Below, piece by piece: positions 50,761 to 60,077 of a stretch of 64,000 nucleotides of DNA. Under the pieces are notes generated by a model. That model was not told the DNA's origin, did not search any database, and saw only the letters and a program-made list of their open reading frames with translations. Within the stretch, counting starts at the first letter, position 1. Each line of letters opens with the position of its first letter. This DNA is from Gottfriedia acidiceleris (GTDB taxonomy: Bacteria; Bacillota; Bacilli; Bacillales; Bacillaceae_G), in contig NZ_CP096034.1 in NCBI RefSeq assembly GCF_023115465.1, positions 1,488,001 to 1,552,000 on the forward strand, written 5' to 3'. The translations under genes were made by a program, and so were the position numbers.

Positions 50761-50826
50761 GTGTCATTGGATCAAACATATTTAGAAAATGTTTTTAGTC
50801 AGATAAGAAGTGAGAAATTTGAATGA
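50761..50826 (+). CDS. 21-codon leader ORF overlapping the MFS gene
   Basis: GTG at 50761 with a very strong AAGGGGGGATC site encodes MSLDQTYLENVFSQIRSEKF plus E and stops at TGA, which overlaps the MFS start codon as ATGA. The MFS gene itself has only a weak ribosome site, so translation of this peptide probably controls it. Confidence 0.5.
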   Translation: MSLDQTYLENVFSQIRSEKFE

Positions 50827-52040
50827 CTAAACTAAATTACAAAAAGATTATGCTATTAGGATTTGGATTTTTTGCAATCAGTCTTACTTGGTCCGTCTAT
50901 AATGCTTTTATGCCAAAGCTTTTAAGCGATTATTTAAAGTCATCTGCTTTAATCGGATTTATTATGACATTTGATAATTATTTTGCATTATTTTTACAAC
51001 CTGCCGTTGGAATGTATAGTGATCGTTTAGATACACGATTTGGTAGAAGAATGCCATTTTTAATAGTCGGTATGCCACTTGCTGCATTATTTACCTTTTT
51101 AATTCCAGTGCATAAAACACTTATTATGTTGATCTTTTTTATTGTGTTCATGAATTTAAGTATGAGTATTTTCCGTTCTCCAGTTATAGCACTTATGCCT
51201 GATTTAACAAGAGTTGAACTAAGAAGCAAGGCCAATAGTGTCATTAATTTTATGGGGGGAATTGGTGCTTTAATTGCATTCTTTGTTGGTTCAATTTTGT
51301 GGGATCTAAATAAAGGATTTCCTTTTTACTTGGCTGGATTTTTAATGTTATTTAGTTTTTTAATTCTTTTTTCCTTTATTAGAGAAAAAAGAGATGTTCT
51401 AAATTATGAGCAGGCTGAAGAAAAGGTAAAATTAAGAGAAGGTTTTCGTTCAGCCATTCAGAATAAAAGTGCATTATTTCTATTATTAGCAATTCTTAGT
51501 TGGTTCACGGGATTTAATGGAATTGAAACCTTTTTTACACGTTATGGGGAGGTTTATTTAGGGGTAAAAGTTAGTGCAGCAGCGTTTTCATTTGCTTTCA
51601 TATCTTTAGCATTTTTAATCTTTGCCATTCCTGCCGGGTTTATTGGAACAAAAATTGGTAAGAAACGAAGCATATTAATTGGTATATTTGGAATTATCAT
51701 AGGATTTATTGTTTTATTTTTCTTAAAGGATTTAGTATTCATTCGAATAGTTTTTTTGATTATGGGATGTTTATGGGCATTAGTAAATATAAATTCATAT
51801 CCTTTCTTAGCCGAGATGGCACCGATTGGATTTATTGGAACATATACTGGTTTATATTATTTATTTTCATCGATTGCCAATATTATATCACCACCATTAT
51901 TAGGTGCTATTATGGATTTAATTGGATTCAAGTTCATGTTCTTGTATGGAGGTTTCTTTATTGCAATTTCATTCTTCATGATGCTTAAAGTAAAAGATAA
52001 TCATATAACAGTCGAAAAAAATTCAAATGCATCTTTATAA
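50823..52040 (+). CDS. MFS transporter (SLC45/sugar-type)
   Basis: A 405-residue carrier with about twelve membrane helices. The loop 2-3 motif appears as GMYSDRLDTRFGRRMPF, which is close to the SLC45/GPH-type D-x-x-x-T-x-x-G-R-R-x-P pattern found in sucrose and maltose carriers. SIANIISPPLLGAIMDLIG is in the last third. The substrate is probably a sugar, but no sugar enzyme is adjacent; deoC follows 150 bp later. Confidence 0.83.
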   Translation: MTKLNYKKIMLLGFGFFAISLTWSVYNAFMPKLLSDYLKSSALIGFIMTFDNYFALFLQPAVGMYSDRLDTRFGRRMPFLIVGMPLAALFTFLIPVHKTLIMLIFFIVFMNLSMSIFRSPVIALMPDLTRVELRSKANSVINFMGGIGALIAFFVGSILWDLNKGFPFYLAGFLMLFSFLILFSFIREKRDVLNYEQAEEKVKLREGFRSAIQNKSALFLLLAILSWFTGFNGIETFFTRYGEVYLGVKVSAAAFSFAFISLAFLIFAIPAGFIGTKIGKKRSILIGIFGIIIGFIVLFFLKDLVFIRIVFLIMGCLWALVNINSYPFLAEMAPIGFIGTYTGLYYLFSSIANIISPPLLGAIMDLIGFKFMFLYGGFFIAISFFMMLKVKDNHITVEKNSNASL

Positions 52041-52193
52041 AATTGATGCTTTGATTTTTTTGGCTGAGTTTTTAAATTTTAAGCTTAGTTTCACATAATT
52101 AAAAATCAAAAAACAAATAATATAAAATGCTGATATTTCAGTGTCTATTACAACAGAAATTTTGAAAAAAACATTAGTTAGGAGCACTACAAA

Positions 52194-52865
52194 ATGACAA
52201 CTAATATCAATAAATTGATTGATCATACAGTTTTAAAACCTGAAACAACTAAATCTCAAATTGAAAAATTATGTCAAGAAGCAAAAGAACATAATTTTGC
52301 TTCGGTTTGTGTGAATCCAACTTGGGTAAGTCATTGTGCAAGCTTATTAAAGGGCTCTGAGGTTTTAGTTTGTACTGTAATTGGATTTCCTTTAGGTGCG
52401 AATACAAAAGAAACGAAAGCATTTGAAACAAAGAATGCCATTGAAAATGGTGCAGGTGAAGTAGATATGGTAATCAATATCGGAGCTTTAAAGGATAAGG
52501 ATTACGATACTGTTGAACAAGATATAGCAGCGGTTGTTAATGCAGCAAAAGGTAAAGCATTAGTAAAAGTAATTATTGAAACAAGTCTATTAACGAATGA
52601 AGAAAAAGAAATCGCTTCTAAGCTTTCTGTAAAAGCTGGAGCAGATTTCGTTAAAACATCTACAGGATTTTCAACTGGTGGTGCAACTGTTGAGGATGTA
52701 GCATTAATGAGAAAAACAGTTGGACCTGATATCGGAGTTAAAGCTTCTGGAGGAGTTCGTGATCTAGCAAGTGTAAATGAAATGGTTAAAGCCGGAGCAA
52801 CTCGAATTGGTACAAGTAATGGAATAACGATTGTCCAAGGAAACGTAGCAACAGAAGGCTATTGA
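52194..52865 (+). CDS. deoC: Deoxyribose-phosphate aldolase DeoC
   Basis: A 223-residue TIM-barrel aldolase that splits 2-deoxyribose 5-phosphate into acetaldehyde and glyceraldehyde 3-phosphate. [33 protein letters not shown] and the Schiff-base lysine in [17 protein letters not shown] are typical. It works with cytidine deaminase (60.5 kb) in nucleoside recycling. GGAG precedes the ATG. Confidence 0.96.
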   Translation: MTTNINKLIDHTVLKPETTKSQIEKLCQEAKEHNFASVCVNPTWVSHCASLLKGSEVLVCTVIGFPLGANTKETKAFETKNAIENGAGEVDMVINIGALKDKDYDTVEQDIAAVVNAAKGKALVKVIIETSLLTNEEKEIASKLSVKAGADFVKTSTGFSTGGATVEDVALMRKTVGPDIGVKASGGVRDLASVNEMVKAGATRIGTSNGITIVQGNVATEGY

Positions 52866-52900
52866 TTCCTTTTAGTGGCAAAGTGTGTTAAGTTTCAAAC

Positions 52901-52944
52901 TTGACATTTACCTGTTGACCTATCAATAGTTTATGTATTATAAT
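52901..52944 (+). promoter_or_regulatory. Promoter of rpsU
   Basis: TTGACC (52915-52920), an 18-bp spacer and TATAAT (52939-52944) form a strong sigma-A promoter. A second TTGACA (52901-52906) lies within the palindrome AAGTTTCAAACTT (52890-52902). Confidence 0.65.
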
Positions 52945-53026
52945 CGTAAAAGACATGTGGAAAAGTGTTCTTTTTTGCAGTGTTTTATTGATTGTAAGTG
53001 GTAGCTTGGAGGGAGGGAAAAGTAAG

Positions 53027-53200
53027 ATGTCTAAAACAGTCGTTCGTAAAAACGAATCTTTAGAAGATGCTCTTCGTCGTTTTAAACGTTCAGTTTCTAA
53101 AACTGGTACGCTACAAGAAGCAAGAAAACGCGAATTTTATGAAAAGCCAAGTGTAAAACGTAAGAAAAAATCAGAGGCAGCGAGAAAACGTAAATTCTAA
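53027..53200 (+). CDS. rpsU: 30S ribosomal protein S21
   Basis: A 57-residue very basic ribosomal protein: [20 protein letters not shown] at the start and [12 protein letters not shown] at the end. The ATG at 53027 follows GGAGGGAGGG. The frame extends upstream to 52955, but those residues are not S21. It heads the conserved rpsU-yqeY unit. Confidence 0.97.
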
Positions 53201-53214
53201 GAGAGGGTGTTACT

Positions 53215-53664
53215 ATGAGTCTTCTCGAACGTTTGAATTCAGATATGAAACAAGCGATGAAGGAAAAAAACAAAGACAAGTTAGCAGTTATTCGAATGGT
53301 GAAAGCGTCATTACAAAATGAAGTAATTAGCTTAGGGAATAATGTGACATTGTCAGCTGATCAAGAGTTAACAATTTTAACTCGTGAAGTGAAACAACGT
53401 AAAGACTCCCTCCTGGAATTCGAAAAAGCTGGTCGTCAAGACCTTGTGGATAAATTAAAGCAAGAGTTACTGATTCTAAAAGAATACTTGCCTCAACAAT
53501 TATCTGAAGAGGAACTTCTTGAAATTGTACGTGTTACAATTTCAGAAGTCGGTGCTACATCAAAAGCTGACATGGGGAAAGTTATGAGTGCAGTTATGCC
53601 TAAAGTAAAAGGACAAGCTGATGGCTCTTCTGTGAATAAAGCTGTAGCAAGTCTGTTAAAATAA
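53215..53664 (+). CDS. yqeY: GatB/YqeY domain protein
   Basis: A 149-residue helical protein related to the tail domain of GatB amidotransferase. [40 protein letters not shown] and the C-terminal [20 protein letters not shown] are family features. It may act on charged tRNA, but its role is not settled. It follows rpsU by 14 bp and ends with a terminator. Confidence 0.94.
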   Translation: MSLLERLNSDMKQAMKEKNKDKLAVIRMVKASLQNEVISLGNNVTLSADQELTILTREVKQRKDSLLEFEKAGRQDLVDKLKQELLILKEYLPQQLSEEELLEIVRVTISEVGATSKADMGKVMSAVMPKVKGQADGSSVNKAVASLLK

Positions 53665-53692
53665 ACGTCTATTTATAGACGTTTATTTTTTT
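53662..53692 (+). terminator. Terminator after yqeY
   Basis: AAACGTCTAT pairs with ATAGACGTTT around a short T loop, followed by seven T. Confidence 0.8.
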
Positions 53693-53705
53693 GTTATTTT
53701 AGTTA

Positions 53706-53800
53706 CTGCAATTAAAGTCTTGGGATGTGCAAATAAATTTAACGAAACTGCATTTAAATTTCTAAAACTGCAAATAAAAAAATCAATACTGCAATTAACT
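53706..53800 (+). repeat. 21-bp repeat array, locus 2 (about five units)
   Basis: Units begin CTGCAATTAAA (53706), GTGCAAATAAA (53727), CTGCATTTAAA (53748), CTGCAAATAAA (53768) and CTGCAATTAAC (53789), a step of 20-22 bp. They are the same unit as at 39811 and 24826. In B. subtilis this place downstream of yqeY holds yqeZ-floA. The stretch 53801-54095 has no gene. Confidence 0.65.
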
Positions 53801-54095
53801 CCTCAAATGATGCTTCCGACAAATAAATCACATAAATCTACTTAAATTTTCACGAAAACAGTTCGGTTCCCCAAAAAATTAACCTAATTTGTCCTAAAAT
53901 CCTTATCCATAATCCTACATCTGCACCAAACTCAGTCATGGTGTAAACGTTATCCTTTTATAGAGCGCCACTTATCCGGTTTGGCTGTAAACTACTAACT
54001 CCTTTTAATTGTGCATAATCCCAATCCTGAGAAAATTCAAATCAAAAGGGTCAATGAAAAAATTAATAATATTTTACTCTATATTTGACTAAATG

Positions 54096-54138
54096 TGTGA
54101 TGTACATCACATATGAAATTAATCTTATTCGGTATGAT
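54096..54138 (+). promoter_or_regulatory. Fnr/CRP-type box and class II promoter
   Basis: TGTGATGTACATCACA (54096-54111) is a perfect palindrome matching TGTGA-N6-TCACA, the consensus of Bacillus Fnr. TATGAT at 54133-54138 sets a start near 54145, so the box is centred at about -41.5, the position of an Fnr activator site. There is no -35, as expected for activated promoters. Confidence 0.7.
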
Positions 54139-54194
54139 GAATTCAGATGAACAATGTAATTGTTTATCGCCTATTGGTAAAGGAGAGATGAATC

Positions 54195-54659
54195 ATGATA
54201 CCGTTCGGGGACTTACACAATGATCTTGGGGGAATAGCATTTGCTTTAGGTTGGTTAATAATTGTCGTACCATTCGCATTTACATTAATCTTTATTACGA
54301 AAGAGATGGCAATAGGTGACGAAGAACGACTACAAGATGAGATCAAGCAAGGGGTTCATGACTATGCTAGATTAAATAAAAAACCATTCATAACAGAAAC
54401 AAATGATTCACCACAAATAGATACAACTATGGCTAAAAGACCGTTACCAATTAAGTTGGTGGGTTTGATCGTGAGTGCACTCATCACTTATGTTACAGTC
54501 AAAGGGATTTACAGTGATGGGAATAGTGATTTAACTTCAATCGGTCTTGTAGTAATGTGGAGTCTGTTCTTTCTCACACAAGGGGTTCTTTGGTGGGTTG
54601 CTACTTCACAAGGAAAACAAGATGTTTATCAAGATGTTACAATTCAAAGAAGGATGTAA
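54195..54659 (+). CDS. Membrane protein of unknown function, probably Fnr-activated
   Basis: A 154-residue protein with one membrane segment near 15-35 (FALGWLIIVVPFAFTLIFIT), a charged middle of about 55 residues, then two or three further helices (LVGLIVSALITYVTVKG and TSIGLVVMWSLFFLTQGVLW). It has no Cys or His cluster that would mark a redox centre. GGAGAGATG precedes the ATG. Its promoter carries a consensus Fnr box, so expression at low oxygen is likely. A terminator follows at 54677-54709. I do not recognise the family. Confidence 0.75.
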   Translation: MIPFGDLHNDLGGIAFALGWLIIVVPFAFTLIFITKEMAIGDEERLQDEIKQGVHDYARLNKKPFITETNDSPQIDTTMAKRPLPIKLVGLIVSALITYVTVKGIYSDGNSDLTSIGLVVMWSLFFLTQGVLWWVATSQGKQDVYQDVTIQRRM

Positions 54660-54676
54660 AATCGTATATAAATTTA

Positions 54677-54709
54677 AACCGAGACTAGTTATTTGTTCTC
54701 GGTTTTTTC
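54677..54709 (+). terminator. Terminator after the Fnr-box gene
   Basis: AACCGAGA pairs with TCTCGGTT, followed by six T. Confidence 0.75.
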
Positions 54710-54931
54710 TATGTCATAAGACGAAAAGAGGGCTCTTGTTAAAGTCAGTTGGCTCCTTGATTTTCCGCAGAGCAAAGACCCTATTAGCCATAATGCCCAC
54801 CTTCTCCCGCAATAAACTACACCTTTATAAAATCCGAATATTCATCTTAAATTTCCTTTACCATTTTCTTTTTATATCATACCTTCTCAAAATTCATCAT
54901 AAATATGATATGAAAGGGGGAGGAGTCTATC

Positions 54932-55213
54932 TTGAAAAGATTAGCGCATAATTTAAAAACATGGATGTCAAGTAAGATGGACTTACCACCAGATGTATTA
55001 TTGGAATTGCCACGTATTACGATGTTAGGTCAACTACATATTTATATTGAAAACCATAGAGGGTTACTTGTGTATTCAGACAATGAATTACGTTTGTTAA
55101 TGAAGCAGGGGCAGTTGTTGATTAAAGGGAAAGATTTTGTTTTGAAGACGATGTTGCCTGAGGAGATTTTGTTGGAAGGCGAAATTGAGCATGTATATTT
55201 TATTAATGAATAG
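54932..55213 (+). CDS. yqfC: Sporulation protein YqfC
   Basis: A 93-residue protein that starts with TTG after GGGGGAGGAG. MDLPPDVLLELPRITMLGQL and LLEGEIEHVYF are typical. YqfC belongs to the mother-cell sigma-E regulon in B. subtilis and is next to yqfD here too. Confidence 0.92.
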   Translation: MKRLAHNLKTWMSSKMDLPPDVLLELPRITMLGQLHIYIENHRGLLVYSDNELRLLMKQGQLLIKGKDFVLKTMLPEEILLEGEIEHVYFINE

Positions 55214-55261
55214 CATCTAGAACTTACACCATGATCAGTCTAATGAACATGGGGGATTAGG

Positions 55262-56449
55262 ATGAAAAACCAATGGACTTCAAATCTTACGGGGATGGTT
55301 CAAGTAAAAGTGATAGGGCTTGGACCAGAACGTTTTTTAAATGATTGTATGCGAAAAGGGATTCCACTTCGTGATGTGAAGAAAAGTGGTACCAATTCGA
55401 TTACGTTTACAATTGAGTTGAAAGATTATAAACGGATCAAGAATATTCCTCGTAAAAAAGAGTATAAGGTTTATTTTATTGGCAGGAAGGGTCTGCCTTT
55501 TGAAGTTAGACGAGCATGGAAGTATTTTGGATTTGTAGTAGGAGTTCTTGGCTTTTTAGTTGTATTATTTTTACTTTCAAATATGGTTTGGCGAATTGAT
55601 ATAAAGGGTGCTTCGCCTGAAGTGGAATATAAACTTCGGAAAGATTTAACTGCGATGGGTGTTAAGACTGGCGCATCTCAATTTACTTTACCTAGAATGC
55701 AAACAATTCAAAAAAAGCTACAAGATGATAATCCAACATTAACCTGGATTGGTGTACAATTAAATGGGACTACCTTTCATTTTGAAGTAGTTGAAAAGCA
55801 TATACCTAAGCCGGAGAAGGCGTTAAGTCCACGTCATATTATTGCACGTGAAGAAGCTGTTATTTCAAGTATGTTTGTTGAAAAGGGGAAACCACTTGTT
55901 GTAAAGAATGACTTTGTGAAAAAAGGTCAAATATTAGTATCTGGAATAATCGGAACGGAAGAACATCCTATTTTAGTCCCAGCAGTTGGCAAAATCATGG
56001 GGGAAGTTTGGAGAGAGGAAATAATTAGTGTTCCTTTAGATACTCCGTTTACGGTGCTTACAGGAGAGAGGAAAACTAGTTATTATATTGGAACTAAGGA
56101 AAATCAAATAAAATTTTGGGGTTTTGATAAGAATAAATATAAGTCTTTTGAAGATGAAAGTAGTTCGTATCAATTTAAATTTTTAAAATGGAAATTGCCA
56201 ATCTTTTTTAGTAAAAAAACAACTCTTGAAAGTGAAAAATATGTAAGAACATACTCTAAAGTACAGGCTGCTCAACTTGGAAAACAAATCGGTAAGAAGG
56301 AATTAATGAAAAAGTTAAGTCCAGATGCCAAAATTTTACAAGAAAAAGTTTTGCACGAGTCAATAGACAATGGTAAAGTTAATTTAAGAATGTATTATAA
56401 AGTTTTAGAAGATATCACAAAAACGAAAACTATTGTTCAAGGGGACTGA
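55262..56449 (+). CDS. yqfD: Sporulation protein YqfD
   Basis: A 395-residue protein. The N-terminal cytoplasmic region (1-90) is followed by a single membrane segment (FGFVVGVLGFLVVLFLLSNM) and a large outer domain with RIDIKGASPEVEYKLRKDL. In the family it is needed for efficient sporulation under sigma-E. It lies 48 bp after yqfC and 3 bp before phoH. Confidence 0.94.
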   Translation: MKNQWTSNLTGMVQVKVIGLGPERFLNDCMRKGIPLRDVKKSGTNSITFTIELKDYKRIKNIPRKKEYKVYFIGRKGLPFEVRRAWKYFGFVVGVLGFLVVLFLLSNMVWRIDIKGASPEVEYKLRKDLTAMGVKTGASQFTLPRMQTIQKKLQDDNPTLTWIGVQLNGTTFHFEVVEKHIPKPEKALSPRHIIAREEAVISSMFVEKGKPLVVKNDFVKKGQILVSGIIGTEEHPILVPAVGKIMGEVWREEIISVPLDTPFTVLTGERKTSYYIGTKENQIKFWGFDKNKYKSFEDESSSYQFKFLKWKLPIFFSKKTTLESEKYVRTYSKVQAAQLGKQIGKKELMKKLSPDAKILQEKVLHESIDNGKVNLRMYYKVLEDITKTKTIVQGD

Positions 56450-56452
56450 GTA

Positions 56453-57415
56453 ATGCCAGAACAACTACTAACGATTAATCAACAACTAGAGGATCCAAAC
56501 GAAGCAATTGCCTTATTTGGTACAAACGATAAGCATCTAGAAATAATTGAAAATTTGCTTGATGTTAAGATTGTGTCACGTGGTCAATCTGTACAAGTTT
56601 CAGGTACGAATGAAGATGTGAAAACTGTTGAGCAAATCATTCAAGCTCTTTTAGAGGTTATTCGAAATGGAGTGAGTATTACATCGAGAGATGTTACGTA
56701 CTCAATTCAGATGGCTAAAGAAGGAAGGTTGTCATCATTTGCTAGGTTGTATGACGAAGAAATTATTAAAAATTCAAAAGGAAAACCAATTCGTGTTAAG
56801 ACTTTTGGGCAAAGACATTATCTTCGTGCAATACAATCAAATGATTTAGTATTTGGAATTGGGCCTGCTGGTACAGGTAAAACATATCTTGCAGTTGTCA
56901 TGGCTGTTCAAGCATTAAAAAATAATAAAGTAAGTAAAATTATTTTAACTAGACCTGCTGTGGAAGCTGGAGAAAGTTTAGGATTTTTACCAGGAGATTT
57001 AAAGGAAAAGGTTGATCCATATTTAAGACCATTGTACGATGCTCTACACGATGTTTTAGGACAAGAGCATACTCTGCGTTTAATTGAAAGAGGAACGATT
57101 GAAATTGCACCTTTAGCATATATGAGGGGACGTACTTTAGAAGATGCCTTTGTCATTTTAGATGAAGCTCAAAATACAACAATGGCTCAAATGAAGATGT
57201 TTTTGACCCGTTTAGGATTTGGCTCTAAAATGGTTATTACAGGTGACCCTTCACAAATTGATTTACCTAAAGGAGTAAAGTCAGGTTTAATATCGGCTCA
57301 AAATACACTTAAAGGTGTTGAGGGCATTGGTATGACAATCTTAGAACAAACTGACGTAGTTCGTCACCCACTAGTACAAAAAATTATTCAAGCTTATGAT
57401 TTAGCAAAAGAATGA
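56453..57415 (+). CDS. phoH: PhoH-family ATPase
   Basis: A 320-residue P-loop protein. A KH-like N-terminal domain (about 30-75) precedes the ATPase with Walker A GPAGTGKTYLA, FILTRPAVEAGESLGFLPGD-type motif and Walker B FVILDEAQN. The family is tied to RNA processing and, in genome context, to YbeY. A terminator (TGACCCT/AGGGTCA, 57421-57460) follows. Confidence 0.95.
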   Translation: MPEQLLTINQQLEDPNEAIALFGTNDKHLEIIENLLDVKIVSRGQSVQVSGTNEDVKTVEQIIQALLEVIRNGVSITSRDVTYSIQMAKEGRLSSFARLYDEEIIKNSKGKPIRVKTFGQRHYLRAIQSNDLVFGIGPAGTGKTYLAVVMAVQALKNNKVSKIILTRPAVEAGESLGFLPGDLKEKVDPYLRPLYDALHDVLGQEHTLRLIERGTIEIAPLAYMRGRTLEDAFVILDEAQNTTMAQMKMFLTRLGFGSKMVITGDPSQIDLPKGVKSGLISAQNTLKGVEGIGMTILEQTDVVRHPLVQKIIQAYDLAKE

Positions 57416-57420
57416 TTCGT

Positions 57421-57462
57421 AGTGACCCTACATTGATAGGGTCATTTCGTATTTTTATGATG
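57421..57462 (+). terminator. Hairpin after phoH
   Basis: TGACCCT pairs with AGGGTCA, followed by TTTCGTATTTTT. It lies inside the block and may only reduce expression of the genes downstream. Confidence 0.6.
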
Positions 57463-57488
57463 AGGTGCATTTCTAGAAAGGGGAAACA

Positions 57489-59591
57489 ATGAATAGTTTG
57501 CAAGCTTTAATTCAGCGTTTTAAGAATCAAACTCTTGTCATATTACTATGTACTATTGCATTCAGCTTATTAAGTTTTCTTCTTTTAGTTAGTCATGTTA
57601 GACCGGTAAAATACGACATTCAGCTATTATCAATTGCTGATGATAATATTTATTCACCTATCACGATTGAGGACAAAGGAGCGACGGCTAAAAAGCGACT
57701 TGAGGCTGCAGCAAGAGTTGAGGATGTATATAAATATGAGGAAAGTTATACACAAAAACGGATAGACATTGTAAATTCAATTTTTGATATTGTAACAGAA
57801 GTGAAAAATGAAAATGCAAAGAGTGATAATCCTACAGGACAAGCATTAATTGATAAAGAAACAAGTGATGTTAAGAAAAAGCTACCTGATGATATTCGTA
57901 AAAACTTAGAAGATAGTGTATTTAGCACTTTAGTTAGATCGTCAGAAGAACAGTTAAATATTACGAAAGCTTCGTTAAATACGGCTATTAACAATGTAAT
58001 GTCTGAGGAAATTACGACGAACCAAATTGAAGAATCTCGTGGAAAGCTTCGAAACGAATTATCATATGTAAGCGTTAATCCTTCACTAAAGGATGCGATG
58101 ATCTCAATTGGTGAGTTTGCGATAGTGCCAAACTACTTTTTTGATGCAGAGGAGACAAAAGAGAGAAAACGTCTAGAAAGTGAAAGTGTAGATAGTGTTT
58201 ATATTTTACAAGGACAAGTCTTAGTTAAAGCCGGAGAGACCATTACAAAGGAAAAATATGATCAATTAAAATTAGTTGGCTTAATAAAAAACAAACAGTC
58301 GATTCAACCGTATATTGGATTAATTTTATTAATTGGAGTATTGGCGTACTTTGTATTGAAGCAAACTGCAGCTTTAAAAGAAAAAGGGAATATATACATC
58401 GTTACATACTATAGCATTGTAATTTTTACCATCTTAATTTTGAAAATTGTAAGCTTGTTTCAAAAAGTTGAGTTTTCTGGCCTTGTATATGTAGCTCCAG
58501 TTGCGATTGGGACTTTATTGATAAAGTTTTTATTAGGTAATCGATATTTAATGGTTTCGTCGATTATTTTCTCTATTTGCGGTAGTTTAATGTTTAACGA
58601 AGATGTAAATGGCGCAATTAATTACTCGACTGGAATCTATATTTTATTTAGTTCAATCACCGTTTTATTTTTAAATGAGGTTAAAAATAAGCGTTCAATG
58701 ATTCTCCATGCAGGATTTTTAATTTCGCTTGTTAATATTGCTACTCTGTTTTCTTTAATCTTAATTCGGAATGGTCAATATTCATCAGTAGAAATCGGGA
58801 TATATTTATTGATGGGACTTACTTCTGGCGTTTTATCAAGTGTCATTACGATGGGGATATTACCTTTTGTAGAAGATTCGTTTGGAATGGTGTCCTCATT
58901 TAAACTTGTTGAGTTAGGTAGTCCAAATCATCCTTTATTAAGAAAAATTTTATTAGAAGCCCCGGGTACATACCATCATAGTATAATGGTTGCAAATTTA
59001 GCTGAAGGTGCTTGTGAAGCGATCGGTGCAAATGGTTTGTTAGCTAGGGTAGGAGCATATTATCATGATATCGGTAAAACGAATAATCCAGGATTCTTTA
59101 TAGAAAATCAAATGGGTGGTCATAATCCTCATGACCGTATTAAACCGATTCAAAGTAAAGATATCATTTTAAGGCATGTAAGTGATGGAGTAAAAATACT
59201 AAAAAAATATAATTTGCCAAAAGATATTATTGATATTGCAGCGGAGCATCATGGTACAACTTTATTAAAGTATTTTTATTATAAGGAAAAAGAGACGAAT
59301 CCTGACGTTAAAGAAAGTGATTTTAGATATCCAGGTCCAAAAGCCCATTCAAAGGAATCGGCAATTGTAGGAATTGCTGATAGTGTTGAAGCAGCAGTTC
59401 GTTCGTTAAAGGACCCAGATATGGAAAAAATCGAGGTATTAGTTTCTTCCATTATGCATGACCGTTTGAATGATGGTCAGTTTGCAATGTGTGAATTAAA
59501 TTTAAAAGAATTACATATTGTTGAGAAATCATTGTGTGAGACTTTAAAAGGAACTTTCCATTCAAGAATACAGTATCCAGATGAAAGATAA
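57489..59591 (+). CDS. pgpH: Cyclic-di-AMP phosphodiesterase PgpH (7TM-HD protein YqfF)
   Basis: A 700-residue membrane protein. After the first helix comes an extracellular 7TMR-HDED domain (about 50-270), then seven membrane helices, then a cytoplasmic HD domain with APGTYHHSIMVANLAE, YYHDIGKTNNPGFF and AAEHHGTTLLKYF. It degrades c-di-AMP. Its substrate is also made by CdaS encoded at 33.5 kb. Confidence 0.95.
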   Translation: MNSLQALIQRFKNQTLVILLCTIAFSLLSFLLLVSHVRPVKYDIQLLSIADDNIYSPITIEDKGATAKKRLEAAARVEDVYKYEESYTQKRIDIVNSIFDIVTEVKNENAKSDNPTGQALIDKETSDVKKKLPDDIRKNLEDSVFSTLVRSSEEQLNITKASLNTAINNVMSEEITTNQIEESRGKLRNELSYVSVNPSLKDAMISIGEFAIVPNYFFDAEETKERKRLESESVDSVYILQGQVLVKAGETITKEKYDQLKLVGLIKNKQSIQPYIGLILLIGVLAYFVLKQTAALKEKGNIYIVTYYSIVIFTILILKIVSLFQKVEFSGLVYVAPVAIGTLLIKFLLGNRYLMVSSIIFSICGSLMFNEDVNGAINYSTGIYILFSSITVLFLNEVKNKRSMILHAGFLISLVNIATLFSLILIRNGQYSSVEIGIYLLMGLTSGVLSSVITMGILPFVEDSFGMVSSFKLVELGSPNHPLLRKILLEAPGTYHHSIMVANLAEGACEAIGANGLLARVGAYYHDIGKTNNPGFFIENQMGGHNPHDRIKPIQSKDIILRHVSDGVKILKKYNLPKDIIDIAAEHHGTTLLKYFYYKEKETNPDVKESDFRYPGPKAHSKESAIVGIADSVEAAVRSLKDPDMEKIEVLVSSIMHDRLNDGQFAMCELNLKELHIVEKSLCETLKGTFHSRIQYPDER

Positions 59592-59600
59592 GGTGAGAAA

Positions 59601-60077
59601 ATGGTTCAACTAGAAATTGATTTTATAGATGAAACAAATGAAGTGACTAAAGAACAGCAATCTGATATAAAGGGTTTACTAGAGTGCGCACTTGAATATG
59701 AGGGTGTTACGGGTGAAGTTGAAATTGCAGTTTCATTTGTAGATGATGAAAGAATTCATGAAATTAATAAAGAATATCGAGAAAAAGACCGTGCTACTGA
59801 TGTTATTTCATTTCCAATGGAAGAATTAGGAGAAGGCGAGATTGAAATCACTGGAGTGGACTTACCACGTACTTTAGGTGATATTGTCATTTCAATTCCT
59901 ACTACTAAGAGACAGGCTGAGGAGTATGGTCATTCATTCCGCCGTGAATTAGGTTTTTTAGCAGTTCACGGATGTTTACATTTACTTGGTTATGATCATA
60001 TGAATGAAGCCGATGAGAAAGTGATGTTTACAAAACAAAAGGAAATATTAGAAAAATATGGCCTTGAAAGACTCTAA
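59601..60077 (+). CDS. ybeY: Endoribonuclease YbeY
   Basis: A 158-residue zinc RNase needed for 16S rRNA maturation. The zinc site is HGCLHLLGYDH, and RATDVISFPMEE is the other conserved block. AAGGTGAG precedes the ATG. It overlaps dgkA by 20 bp. Confidence 0.96.
   Translation: MVQLEIDFIDETNEVTKEQQSDIKGLLECALEYEGVTGEVEIAVSFVDDERIHEINKEYREKDRATDVISFPMEELGEGEIEITGVDLPRTLGDIVISIPTTKRQAEEYGHSFRRELGFLAVHGCLHLLGYDHMNEADEKVMFTKQKEILEKYGLERL

Noticed and set aside
54598-54951. 117-codon ORF spanning the terminator before yqfC
   Set aside because: It runs across the end of the Fnr-box gene and a terminator, has no ribosome site, and overlaps the yqfC start.
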